Shown piece by piece: positions 26,764-35,329 of a stretch of 64,000 nucleotides of DNA (positions are counted from its first letter, which is position 1; each line of letters begins with the position of its first letter). A program made the translations under genes and the position numbers. Under the pieces are notes generated by a model that ran no database searches, was not told the origin of the DNA, and saw only the letters and a list, made by a program, of their open reading frames with translations. The stretch comes from Burkholderiaceae bacterium (GTDB lineage: Bacteria > Pseudomonadota > Gammaproteobacteria > Burkholderiales > Burkholderiaceae_E): contig JAMLIN010000018.1 of the NCBI GenBank assembly GCA_023954135.1, forward strand, positions 1 to 64,000, given 5' to 3'.

Positions 26764-27988
26764 CCGGCACACCTCCGGCCGCCCGCTGCTCGCGCTCACG
26801 GTCACCCTGAGCGCGCAACTGCTGGTCACCGTCGCCCTGACCGTCCCCGCGGTGCTGGCGCCGGAGGTCGCCCCGATGCTCGGGTTGCCGGCCGCGCGCG
26901 TGGGCCTCTTCGTCGGCCTGTGTTACCTGTGCGCGATGAGCTCGGGCCTCGTCGCCGGCAGCCGGATCGCCGGCATCGGCCCGGTGCGCACGAGCCAGTG
27001 GGCGATCGCCGCCGCCGGGCTCGGCCTGGTCGCGGTCGCGATCGGCGGGGTGTGGATGCTGCTGCCCGCGGCGATCGCGATCGGCGCGGCCTACGGGCTC
27101 ACCAATCCCGCCGCCGCGATCGTGCTCGGCGAGCACGCGCCGATCGAGCGACGCGGGCTCTTCTTCTCGATCAAGCAGACCGCGGTGCCGCTGGGCATCG
27201 CGGTGACCGGTGTGGCGGCGCCCGCGCTGTACGCGCTGCTCGGCTGGCGTGGCGCGGTTGCCGCGCTCGGCGTGGCCTGCATGGCCGGGGCCTTCGCGCT
27301 GGGGCGCACCCGGCGCGACTTCGACCGACCCCAGCCGCTGCCGCCTCGGCCCGCGCAGGCCTGGCGGATCGTCGTCGATCCGTTGATGGCGGGCCTGCGC
27401 GATCCCGCGCTGCGCCGGCTCGGCATGGTGTCCTTCGCCTACGCCCTGACCCAGGTCTGCTTCCTGACCTTCCTCGTGTCCTTCCTGAGCGTCGAGCACG
27501 GCTTCGCGCTGGCGATCGCCGCCGGGGTGCTCGCCGCCGCCCAGGTCACCAGCGTCTTCTCGCGGATCTTCTTCGGCTACGTCGCCGATCGCTGGATCGC
27601 CCCCGCCCGCCTGCTCCCGTTGCTCGGGGTCGGCATGGCGGTGGCCTGCATCCTGCTCGGTCGCCTGCCGGCCGATGCCGCGCTGGCGGCCACGGTCGCG
27701 GTGGCGATGCTCTGCGCCCTGACCGCCGTCGGCTGGAACGGGGTGTTCTTCGCCGAGCTCGCCCGGGTGGCGCCGCCCGGCGGGCTGGCGGCCGCCACGG
27801 GCACGACCCAGTTCATGACCTTCTGCGGCGGCATGACCGGTCCGGTCGTGTTCTCCGAGGTGATCAACCACGGCTCCGCCTATGGGGCCGCCTTCCAGGG
27901 CCTCGCCCTGGTGCCGCTGGCGGCCGCGCTGGTCGGCTGGCGGGCGATCCGCGGCGAGCGGCAAGCGCCCGGGCCGGGAGGCGGATGA
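26738..27988 (+). CDS. Major facilitator superfamily transporter
   Basis: The 416-residue product has twelve hydrophobic helices with the MFS loop between helices 2 and 3 reduced to [11 protein letters not shown] and the conserved [16 protein letters not shown] in the helix 4-5 region. It belongs to the CynX/NimT-like group of transporters that take up or export organic anions; substrate unknown. The GTG at 26738 overlaps coaA by 26 bases; later in-frame starts would remove part of helix 1, so the overlap seems real and implies cotranscription with coaA. Confidence 0.82.
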   Translation: MKSGSARSDRHTSGRPLLALTVTLSAQLLVTVALTVPAVLAPEVAPMLGLPAARVGLFVGLCYLCAMSSGLVAGSRIAGIGPVRTSQWAIAAAGLGLVAVAIGGVWMLLPAAIAIGAAYGLTNPAAAIVLGEHAPIERRGLFFSIKQTAVPLGIAVTGVAAPALYALLGWRGAVAALGVACMAGAFALGRTRRDFDRPQPLPPRPAQAWRIVVDPLMAGLRDPALRRLGMVSFAYALTQVCFLTFLVSFLSVEHGFALAIAAGVLAAAQVTSVFSRIFFGYVADRWIAPARLLPLLGVGMAVACILLGRLPADAALAATVAVAMLCALTAVGWNGVFFAELARVAPPGGLAAATGTTQFMTFCGGMTGPVVFSEVINHGSAYGAAFQGLALVPLAAALVGWRAIRGERQAPGPGGG

Positions 27989-28069
27989 TCAGGCATACCC
28001 TTTGCAGCGAGGAGCCCATCACCGGTCACGAACCGGTGGAACGCATCCCGCTTCAGAGGAGAAGTCATC

Positions 28070-28234
28070 ATGTTCTATTGGGCCGCAGTATTCCTGGTGA
28101 TCGGCCTCGTCGCCCTCCTGTTCGGATTCGGCGGAATCGCCGGCCTGTCGATGAACATCGCATGGATCCTGTTCGTCGTCGGCCTGATCTTCGCCGTGCT
28201 CTTCATGATTCTCGGCCGCCGGCCGCGAATCTGA
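28070..28234 (+). CDS. DUF1328/YtjA-family small membrane protein
   Basis: The 54-residue product is almost all hydrophobic, with two helices (YWAAVFLVIGLVALLFGF and AWILFVVGLIFAVLFMIL) and the DUF1328 signature FGFGGIAG between them. The tail is basic (GRRPRI). AGAGGAG lies ten bases upstream. Such proteins are widespread, short and often missed; their function is not known, though many respond to envelope stress. A hairpin terminator follows at 28248. Confidence 0.85.
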   Translation: MFYWAAVFLVIGLVALLFGFGGIAGLSMNIAWILFVVGLIFAVLFMILGRRPRI

Positions 28235-28247
28235 GCCCGTCGTGCCT

Positions 28248-28272
28248 GCCCGGCCGGAAATTTCGGCCGGGC
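28248..28272 (+). terminator. Hairpin terminator after the DUF1328 gene
   Basis: A perfect 9-base stem GCCCGGCCG/CGGCCGGGC encloses the loop GAAATTT, 14 bases after the stop codon. There is no clear U-tract, so it may be an RNA-stability hairpin. Confidence 0.55.
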
Positions 28273-28453
28273 GGGTATCCGCCAGAATTCCCTCTATTGC
28301 CGGTCTGGTTGCCGCAATCGCCGGTTTTCCGGCGAAATCGGCCATCTGGAGGGTGTGGCCTGAATCTTGCGTCGTCCATGCCCTGGGCGCGCGGATCTCC
28401 GGTCCGGGCGTCGACATTCGGCCTGACGATGATGCCCAGCAACCCGCACGGAC

Positions 28454-30859
28454 GTGGATTCGGTGGATTCTGACCTGCCTGGAACGGCGACGCCAGGGGC
28501 GAAGCGGTATGCCCGCGCACCGCTGCCCAGCTGGGGCAGCCGGTTGATGTCGCCCGTCGAACGCGTGTCGACCGGGTCCGCCTGGGCCGTCCTGGTCGTC
28601 TCGCTGCTGGTGTCGTTCCTGGTGTGGATCTGGGCGGCCCGCCAGGCGGCGGAATCCCTCGATGCCAGCATGCAGGCCGCGTCCCAGGACATGGCGCTGG
28701 CCATTGCCGCGCGCATGGATACCTACGAGCTCGTCCTGCGCGGCGCCGTGGCGCTGTTCCGCGCCGAGGAGGGCCCTGATCGCGCCCAGTGGGCGGCCTA
28801 TGTCGCCGACCTCGAGATAGCCAGCAATCTGCCCGGTGTCCAGGCGCTCTCCTACGCGATCCGGCTCGCGCCCGAGGACCGCGACGCCCACGAACGGGCG
28901 GTTCGCGACGAAGGCTTCGAACAGTACTCGATCACTCCCGAGGGAGTGCGGCCCGACATGGCCCCGGTCGTCTACATCGAGCCCTTCGAGGGCAGCAATC
29001 TGCGCGTCTTCGGCTTCGACATGCTGTCCGATCCCGCCCGCCGGGAAGCGCTCGTCGAGGCGACGGTGAGCGGCGCCTACGTGCTGACCGGGCCGATCCG
29101 GCTGCTGCAGCAGTCCGATGCCCGCAATGATCGCGGCGTGCTGCTCGCCTATCCGGTCTACCGCAGCGGCATGCCGCTGCGCACCGAGGACGAGCGCGTC
29201 GCGGCGGCCCAGGGCTGGATCTTCGCCACCGTCGTCATGCGCGATTTCCTGCGGATGGCGCTGGCCGGCGATCCCAGCAAGCTGGGCGCCACGCTGTTCG
29301 ATCTCGGTCCCGACGATGCCCGCTCGATCCTGTTCCGCCCCGCCATCGGCGACGACGAAGTGGCCCGCGAGGCCGTCGAGCTGAAGTTCGAGGTCGGGAA
29401 CCGGTCCTGGCTCCTGCAGCTCGATCCGGCCGCGTTCGGTGCCGAACGCGATCGCCTGGGCACGACGCCGATGCTGGTGCTCGCTTTCGGACTGGTCGCC
29501 AGCCTGCTGCTGTTCACCCTGGTCTGGAGCATGGCGACGACGCGCGACCGGGCACTCGCGATCGCGCGAGACATCACGCGCCAGCTCACGGCGGTCAACA
29601 ACGAGCTGGAGTCCCGGGTGGCGGCGCGAACCTCGTTGCTGCAGCGGGTCAACGAACGGCTCGAACGCCAGGTCGCCAAGCGGCGCAGTGCGGTGCGGGC
29701 GCGGCGCGCTGCGCTCAACCGGGAGCGCGAGCTCAATGCGCGCCTGCAGGCGATCTCCGAGTTCGCCGCCGAGATGACCGCTCCCGAGCCGATCGACGAC
29801 AAGCTGCATACCTTGTCCGCGGCCGCGCGCGAGCTGCTCGACGGAGCCGCCGCGCGGGTGAGCTATGCCTCGGCCGAGGACGGCAGGGTGCGCGAGGGCG
29901 GCCATGGCCGCGAGGAATGGTGGTCGGCGCGCCCCGGGCAGGGGCCGGCCGGAGTGGCCAGGCTCGAGGCACCGATCTTCGATGCCGACAGCATCCAGCG
30001 TGGCCGCATCACCGTCCTGCGCCGCGAGGATCGGCCCTTTTCGCGCGAGGACGAGCTGGTGCTCGCGCATTTCGCGCTGCTCGCCGGTGCCGCGCTGTCG
30101 GTGCGCGAGAGCTTCGAATCACAGCTGCTCGCGCGACGGCTGGCCGAGCAGTCCAGCCGGATCAAGGACCAGCTGCTGTCGGTGGTCTCGCACGAATTGC
30201 GCACGCCGCTGTCGGCGATGAAGGGATGGGTGCATGTGCTCGGCCAGGTCGAGGCTCGCGAGCCGGTCGATGCCGCGCGCCGCCAGGCGGTCGAGGCGCT
30301 CGGGCGCAGCGTTGATGCCCAGCGCGAGCTGATCGAGGACCTCATCGACACGGCCGCGGTCATCGCCGGCACTTTCGAGCTGGAGATCGCCGATTGCGAT
30401 CTCGGCGAACTGATGCGTGCCGCCCATGCGCGGGCCGGCTCCGCTGCGCTCGCCAAGCGGGTGGCGTTGACGGTGGAGGGAGACTCCCGGATCGGGATGA
30501 TCGAAGCCGACCCCGTCCGGATGGCCCAGGTCCTGGATCACCTGCTCGAGAACGCGATCAAGTTCACGCCCGAAGGCGGGTCGATCCACATGGCCGCGCT
30601 TGCCGATGGCGACACGGTCAGGGTCGAGGTGGTCGACAGCGGCGAAGGCATCGATGCCGAATCCCTGCCGCACCTCTTCGAACGATTCTGGACGGCGGAT
30701 CCCTCGACCACCCGGCGCGTCGGGGGCCTGGGCGTCGGCCTGTCGCTGGTGCGGGCGATCATCGAAGCCCACGGTGGACGGGTGCAGGCGGAGAGCCGGG
30801 GCCGGGGCCAGGGCGCCCGGCTGGTGATCGCGCTGCCGCGCCGGGCGAAGCCTCAGTAG
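28454..30859 (+). CDS. CHASE-domain sensor histidine kinase
   Basis: This 801-residue inner-membrane kinase has a first helix near residues 43-61, a periplasmic CHASE domain (about 95-265, with PGVQALSYA and LTGPIRLLQ segments), a second helix near 340-359, a coiled coil (370-430), a GAF-like region (435-550), and HisKA with His580 (SHELRTPLSAMKGW). The ATPase domain has the N-box LLENAIKFT and the G loop GGLGVGLSL. It should autophosphorylate in response to a small ligand in the periplasm. No response regulator is next to it. The GTG at 28454 is used; an ATG at residue 32 (28547) is an alternative. The end overlaps the convergent gene by seven bases. Confidence 0.88.
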   Translation: MDSVDSDLPGTATPGAKRYARAPLPSWGSRLMSPVERVSTGSAWAVLVVSLLVSFLVWIWAARQAAESLDASMQAASQDMALAIAARMDTYELVLRGAVALFRAEEGPDRAQWAAYVADLEIASNLPGVQALSYAIRLAPEDRDAHERAVRDEGFEQYSITPEGVRPDMAPVVYIEPFEGSNLRVFGFDMLSDPARREALVEATVSGAYVLTGPIRLLQQSDARNDRGVLLAYPVYRSGMPLRTEDERVAAAQGWIFATVVMRDFLRMALAGDPSKLGATLFDLGPDDARSILFRPAIGDDEVAREAVELKFEVGNRSWLLQLDPAAFGAERDRLGTTPMLVLAFGLVASLLLFTLVWSMATTRDRALAIARDITRQLTAVNNELESRVAARTSLLQRVNERLERQVAKRRSAVRARRAALNRERELNARLQAISEFAAEMTAPEPIDDKLHTLSAAARELLDGAAARVSYASAEDGRVREGGHGREEWWSARPGQGPAGVARLEAPIFDADSIQRGRITVLRREDRPFSREDELVLAHFALLAGAALSVRESFESQLLARRLAEQSSRIKDQLLSVVSHELRTPLSAMKGWVHVLGQVEAREPVDAARRQAVEALGRSVDAQRELIEDLIDTAAVIAGTFELEIADCDLGELMRAAHARAGSAALAKRVALTVEGDSRIGMIEADPVRMAQVLDHLLENAIKFTPEGGSIHMAALADGDTVRVEVVDSGEGIDAESLPHLFERFWTADPSTTRRVGGLGVGLSLVRAIIEAHGGRVQAESRGRGQGARLVIALPRRAKPQ

Positions 30860-31437
30860 ACGGTCGGCATCCCGCGTCCCGGATGCATCGGGGCGTGTGA
30901 TGTGGGCGCCATGCCGTCGGCCGTGCGCAGCGCATCGCGCATGCCGCGAGTCTCCACCGCGACGACATCGACATCGCCTTCCGTCTGCGGGAATGCGAGC
31001 GCGATGCGCTCGCCGTTGGCGATGGAGGCCATCAGCGCGGGCGAGGGCGCCATCGTGGCGAGGGTGCGGGTCGGGCCGCCCGGTGACCGGCTCTCGGTCA
31101 CCTCCTGGCATGCGGTCTCGACCATCGCGACGATGGTCGCACTGTTGGCCATTACCGGATAGACCGAGCCGGGGTCGCAGCCCTTGTTCGGTTCGATGAA
31201 CAGCACGCAGCTGCCTTCCGAGCAGATCGCGCCGAAGGCGCCGGCATCGTTGCGCGTGACGAGCTCGACGCTGTCGCCGCCCTCGTGCTGGCGGACGGAC
31301 CAGCCGTCGGTTTCGACCACTGGCGGGGAATCGGGTTCCACGGCCTGGGCGCTGCCCGCCCAGGCAAGGCCGGCGGCGACGGCGCCCAGGCAAAGTCGGG
31401 CGGTAAGGGCGGCAAGAGGCAGGGGGATCGTGAGCAT
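30853..31437 (-). CDS. Secreted/periplasmic hypothetical protein
   Basis: The 194-residue product has a signal peptide (LAALTARLCLGAVAAGLAWAG, cleavage near AQA at residue 32). The mature protein contains four cysteines in pairs (ICSEGSC and a lone GCDPG, then ACQEV) that could form disulfides in the periplasm, and a C-terminal Pro/Met/His-rich tail. No domain is recognised. It is convergent with the CHASE kinase and could be its target or a bystander. The ATG at 31437 is followed by the signal peptide at once. Confidence 0.6.
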   Translation of the reverse strand: MLTIPLPLAALTARLCLGAVAAGLAWAGSAQAVEPDSPPVVETDGWSVRQHEGGDSVELVTRNDAGAFGAICSEGSCVLFIEPNKGCDPGSVYPVMANSATIVAMVETACQEVTESRSPGGPTRTLATMAPSPALMASIANGERIALAFPQTEGDVDVVAVETRGMRDALRTADGMAPTSHAPMHPGRGMPTVY

Positions 31438-31511
31438 GGTGGGCCTCCGTGGGAGGGGTATGCCCGTACCCGAGCAATGGCTGTGCCTGTTCCGCCTGCT
31501 CTCGTGTCGTG

Positions 31512-31655
31512 TCAGTGCGTCGATCGTCCCTCGGAATGCGCCGAGGGCATGCTGGCGACCGCGTCCTCTTGACGGTCGTGCGCGTCGCTCAGCTGGGTAT
31601 AGGCCACGTAGAAAGCGATCAGGAGGAAGTAGACGAGGAATTTTGCTGTGGTCAC
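31512..31655 (-). CDS. Putative small membrane protein
   Basis: From a GTG at 31655 this frame gives 47 residues: a single hydrophobic helix (AKFLVYFLLIAFYVAY) and a charged tail. GGAG stands eight bases before the GTG. An in-frame upstream ATG exists but adds a Cys/Arg-rich extension without ribosome site. A one-helix micro-protein between two signalling genes; function unknown. Confidence 0.4.
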   Translation of the reverse strand: MTTAKFLVYFLLIAFYVAYTQLSDAHDRQEDAVASMPSAHSEGRSTH

Positions 31656-31770
31656 GAGAGCTCCGGGACATCCGCGCCGTATGGCGCGCACGCGGCAACC
31701 CGCCGGCGTGTGTCGGCCCCGAAGCAATCCGTGTGCCCGTGGGTTCGCCCCGCGCCTTCGAGCGTTCCGC

Positions 31771-34410
31771 TCAGTGCGCTCCGGGGGCCGGGGCGTCGGT
31801 CCGGCCGACCAGGGCGAGCAGGCTCTGCGGGTCGACCGGCTTCACTAGAACCTGGTCGAAGACGCTTGCCCCGGAATGCTCGGCCGGCGTTTCGCCCGAA
31901 ATGCAGATGAGCCGCGGCGGGCGGCTGCTCCGGGCGCGGATCTCGCGCGCCAGGCTGGCACCATCGATGTCCGGCAGGTTCTGGTCGATCGTCACGACAT
32001 CGGCGTCGTAGCTCGCGAGCACCGCGAGCGCGGTGGCCCCGTCGTGCGCCTTGCGGGCCTGATGGCCGTAGGTGCGCATCAGGACGGCGAGCGCGACCGC
32101 GGAGTCGGCATCGTCGTCGACGATCAGTATCCGTCTGGGGGCCGCCGTCGGCGCGAGCTGCCGGTTGCCGGCAGTGCGGCCCTCGCCCGGCTCCGCCGCC
32201 GGCTCGGTATCGGCGAGCGGAAGCCGCAGTGTGAAGCAGCTGCCGTGCCCCGTGCCTTCGCTCGTGACCTCGATCGTCCCCGCGTGGGCCTCGACGAGGC
32301 TGCGCACCAGCGACAGGCCGAGGCCGAGTCCGACGCGCGACGATTCGGCGTCGCCCGTGGGTGCGCTGAACGCGTCGAAGATCGTGTGCTGCATCTCGGG
32401 GCTCAGGCCCGGGCCGTGGTCGCGAACCGCGACGAGCGCGTACTCGCCGTCTCGCCTGGCGACGAGCTCGATCGGACGGCTGGAGCGCGCGTGACGGATC
32501 GCGTTGGCCAGGAGATTGGTCAGGATCTGGGTCATGCGCATCGGATCGGCCATGATCCGCATCGTGTCGTCCGCGCATGACACCTCGATCCCCTGGTCCG
32601 CGCGCTCGAGGGCGGCGGCGTTGGCGTCGACCGCATCGCGCAGGATGTCGGCCACCCGCAGCGGGCGGCGCCGCAGCTCGAGACGGTTGTGGCGGATGCG
32701 GGCGATGTCGACGATGTCCTCCACGAGCGCGCTCATCTGGCGAACCTGCCGGCGCAGGATGTCGAGCACCTCCGGGGGCGTGGCCGACCCGTCGTCCCTT
32801 GCGCCGTGGAGCGAGGCGATGCCGTACTCGAGAGCCGACAGGGGGCCTCGCAGTTCGTGGCCGAGCATCGCGATGAAGGCGTCCTTGCGCTGGTCGGCCG
32901 ACACCAGCGCCTGGTTGTCGCGGGTGAGCATCATGGCGCGGCGACTGACCCGCACGCTGCGCTCGACGAGAATGTCGAGCACCGCGCGTCGCAGCTCGCT
33001 GGCGGCGTCGCGTTCGTCGCTGCTCCAGGGCGCCGACTCGCCGAGCTCCTGGCGGCTGGCGCCCGGCCGGGACAGCCTGGGTTTGCCCGGCCGGAACCAC
33101 ATCACGAAGTCGGCCGATACCCGGGAGAGCCGGATCGCCAGCATTCCCGCGGCGCAGGCCTCGTGGTCGGCCATCGGAGCGAACAGCGTGGCGAGCCTCT
33201 CGGTGGCGCATACCGCCGGGCGGCCGGCGGTGAGCCACTGGGCGAGTTCCCGGATGGCCGCATCGGGAGGCGTGTGTCCATGGCACTCGACGGTCGCGCC
33301 GATGCAGATCGCCATCCCGGTCGCCGACAGTCCCTGCATGAGCGCGCCGGCATGCCGCGAGAGCACCGCCGTGAGCTCCTCGCTGCTGCCCAGCGCAGCG
33401 ATCGGAGTGGCAAGGCGCTCGCGGATGTGCTCGCGATGCCGCTGGCGGGCTGCCGCCTCGTGGGCGGCGATCCGGTGCGACAGGGCCCGCGCCAGCGCCG
33501 CCAGGGCGACCCGGCGGATCAACGACGGCCGCCTCGGGGTGTCGATGGCGTGGCAGGCGATCATGCCCCAGGCCTTGCCGGCGTTCGACAGCACCAGCAC
33601 CGTTGCCGAACGGACCCCGAGCCTGCGCAGGTACTCCTCATGCGAGGCCAGAGGAGCGCGAGCTGCGACATGCGCCAGCGCCATCGGGTCGTCTGCCAGT
33701 GCCGGCGGCAGCTCCACCGGCACCGGCCCGGCGTCGACATCGGCGATCGTCCGGACCCAGTGCAGCCCGAACATCCGGCTCCACAGGCCGTCGACCTCGT
33801 CGGCGGGGAATACGCGCTCGGCCATGCCCCGGATGGAGGGCGCACCGGATTCCGCGAGCAGCTCGACGTTCCAGTCGTGGGTGAAGCGATGCACGCTCAC
33901 CCGGTCGAAGCCGGTGATTCCGCGCAGCCGCTCGGCAGCCGCCGCGAGCTCGGCGACGAGATCGCCTCCGTCCTCGGGGCGGATTCGCGGGCCGTCGGCG
34001 AGCAGGGCATCGAGCCATCCAACCGGCACCGCCTCCAGCGATTCCTCGCCGACGGGCGCTTCGATCTCGAGCAGCGGATGGCCGGCGAGCCGATGGGCGA
34101 GCCCGGACCCGAGCAGTCGGCCATCGCCGCGCGCGATGGCGCCGACCGGGAAGGGTTGCGCGAGAGGACCGCTGTCGAGCGTCAGGCGCAGGCGGGCCAG
34201 CGAATCGGGATCGATGAGCGCGTCGATCGGGCGGTCGATCAGGCTGGCGGCCGGGTCGCCGCCGAGCCATGCGGCGGCATTGGCACTGGCGCCCGCGACG
34301 CGGATGGCTGTTCGATCCAGCACGAGCAGCATGGCGTGAGGCTGGATCGTCCGGCCATCGCCGGCCGGGGAATCGCCTGCCGGCTCCCCTGCAACCCCCA
34401 TTTCACGCAT
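31771..34410 (-). CDS. Phytochrome-like hybrid histidine kinase, probable chromophore ligand lost
   Basis: The 879-residue protein has the bacteriophytochrome order PAS (about 20-125), GAF (140-310), PHY-like (320-495), HisKA (His518, LGHELRGPLS), ATPase (DHGPGLS, GLGLGLSLV) and C-terminal receiver (about 755-875, acidic LIVDDDADS, acceptor in TIDQNLPDIDG). TIQPHAMLLVLD is the PAS opening of phytochromes, but no cysteine precedes it, where the biliverdin-binding Cys normally lies. The GAF PASDIP motif has become PADEVD, while the chromophore histidine (SHEEYL, His257) remains. No heme oxygenase gene is near. It probably senses light poorly, or senses something else. Confidence 0.82.
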   Translation of the reverse strand: MREMGVAGEPAGDSPAGDGRTIQPHAMLLVLDRTAIRVAGASANAAAWLGGDPAASLIDRPIDALIDPDSLARLRLTLDSGPLAQPFPVGAIARGDGRLLGSGLAHRLAGHPLLEIEAPVGEESLEAVPVGWLDALLADGPRIRPEDGGDLVAELAAAAERLRGITGFDRVSVHRFTHDWNVELLAESGAPSIRGMAERVFPADEVDGLWSRMFGLHWVRTIADVDAGPVPVELPPALADDPMALAHVAARAPLASHEEYLRRLGVRSATVLVLSNAGKAWGMIACHAIDTPRRPSLIRRVALAALARALSHRIAAHEAAARQRHREHIRERLATPIAALGSSEELTAVLSRHAGALMQGLSATGMAICIGATVECHGHTPPDAAIRELAQWLTAGRPAVCATERLATLFAPMADHEACAAGMLAIRLSRVSADFVMWFRPGKPRLSRPGASRQELGESAPWSSDERDAASELRRAVLDILVERSVRVSRRAMMLTRDNQALVSADQRKDAFIAMLGHELRGPLSALEYGIASLHGARDDGSATPPEVLDILRRQVRQMSALVEDIVDIARIRHNRLELRRRPLRVADILRDAVDANAAALERADQGIEVSCADDTMRIMADPMRMTQILTNLLANAIRHARSSRPIELVARRDGEYALVAVRDHGPGLSPEMQHTIFDAFSAPTGDAESSRVGLGLGLSLVRSLVEAHAGTIEVTSEGTGHGSCFTLRLPLADTEPAAEPGEGRTAGNRQLAPTAAPRRILIVDDDADSAVALAVLMRTYGHQARKAHDGATALAVLASYDADVVTIDQNLPDIDGASLAREIRARSSRPPRLICISGETPAEHSGASVFDQVLVKPVDPQSLLALVGRTDAPAPGAH

Positions 34411-34516
34411 CGTTCGATCCAGTGAAGCCCGGTCGATACCTGACCGGATCCGGCGGTCCGCCAGCCGGGGATTGCCGCAGCATACCTCCGCTGCGTCGAT
34501 CGTGCAGATCGGGGTA

Positions 34517-35185
34517 TCAGGCGCCGTGGAAGTGGACGAATTCCTCGAGCGGCGCGCGGTCGGTGACCAGCGAATTGACGGGATGCTCGGGATTCCGGTA
34601 GCCGATCGACATCCCGGCGAAGAGCATCCGCTCGGGCGGAATGTCGATGAAGCGCCCGATCGTCTCCGGATAGCGCGACCAGCATTCCTGGGCGCAGCTG
34701 TCCAGGCCTTCCTCGCGCAGCATCAGCATCACCGATTGCAGGAACATGCCGAGGTCGGACCACTGCGGCGCGCCCATCCCTCGATCTACCGAGCAGAACA
34801 GGGCGAGCGGGGCACCGAAGAACTCGAAGTTGCGGGCGAACCAGCGCAGGCGCGCCGGTTTGTCCTCGCGCGGGATGTCGAGCAGCCGGTACATGTCCTC
34901 GCCGCACTTGAAGCGACGTTCCCGGTAGGGCGAGCCGAGCGGCTGGGGGTAGACCGCGTAGTCGGTCTGCTCCTGGATGCCGGCGGTGATCCGCTCGCGC
35001 ACGATCGCGCGCAACTCGTCGAGCTTCTCGCCGCCCACGACGTCGATGTGCCAGGGCTGCAGGTTGCCGCCCGACGGGGCTCGCGCCGCGGTCGCCAGGA
35101 CCCGCCGGATGGCTTCGCCGGGGACCGGGGTGGGCAGGAAATCGCGGATCGATACGCGGCTGGCGAGCGCTTCGCTGACTTTCAT
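34517..35185 (-). CDS. Nitroreductase-family flavoprotein
   Basis: The 222-residue protein is an FMN-dependent nitroreductase: SVRDF-like opening VSIRDFLPTP near residue 10, ARAPSGGNLQPWHIDVV near residue 34 for FMN binding, and LGMFLQSVMLMLREEGLDS near residue 144. It probably reduces quinones or nitro compounds using NAD(P)H as a dimer. The ATG at 35185 is fixed by the conserved N-terminus; a -10-like TAAGCT lies on the minus strand near 35240. It is divergent from the thiolase-like gene. Confidence 0.9.
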   Translation of the reverse strand: MKVSEALASRVSIRDFLPTPVPGEAIRRVLATAARAPSGGNLQPWHIDVVGGEKLDELRAIVRERITAGIQEQTDYAVYPQPLGSPYRERRFKCGEDMYRLLDIPREDKPARLRWFARNFEFFGAPLALFCSVDRGMGAPQWSDLGMFLQSVMLMLREEGLDSCAQECWSRYPETIGRFIDIPPERMLFAGMSIGYRNPEHPVNSLVTDRAPLEEFVHFHGA

Positions 35186-35329
35186 CTCGACTGACTCCGG
35201 GGCCTTGCGCCGGGGAGGCCGGCGCGGACAGGAGCGGCAAGCTTAGCCGAAAGCGCCGGCGGCCGGGATCGCCGGCTCTTTCCGGAATCCGACTGGACAG
35301 CCGGCGCCGGGTCCGGACAATGCGTGTCC

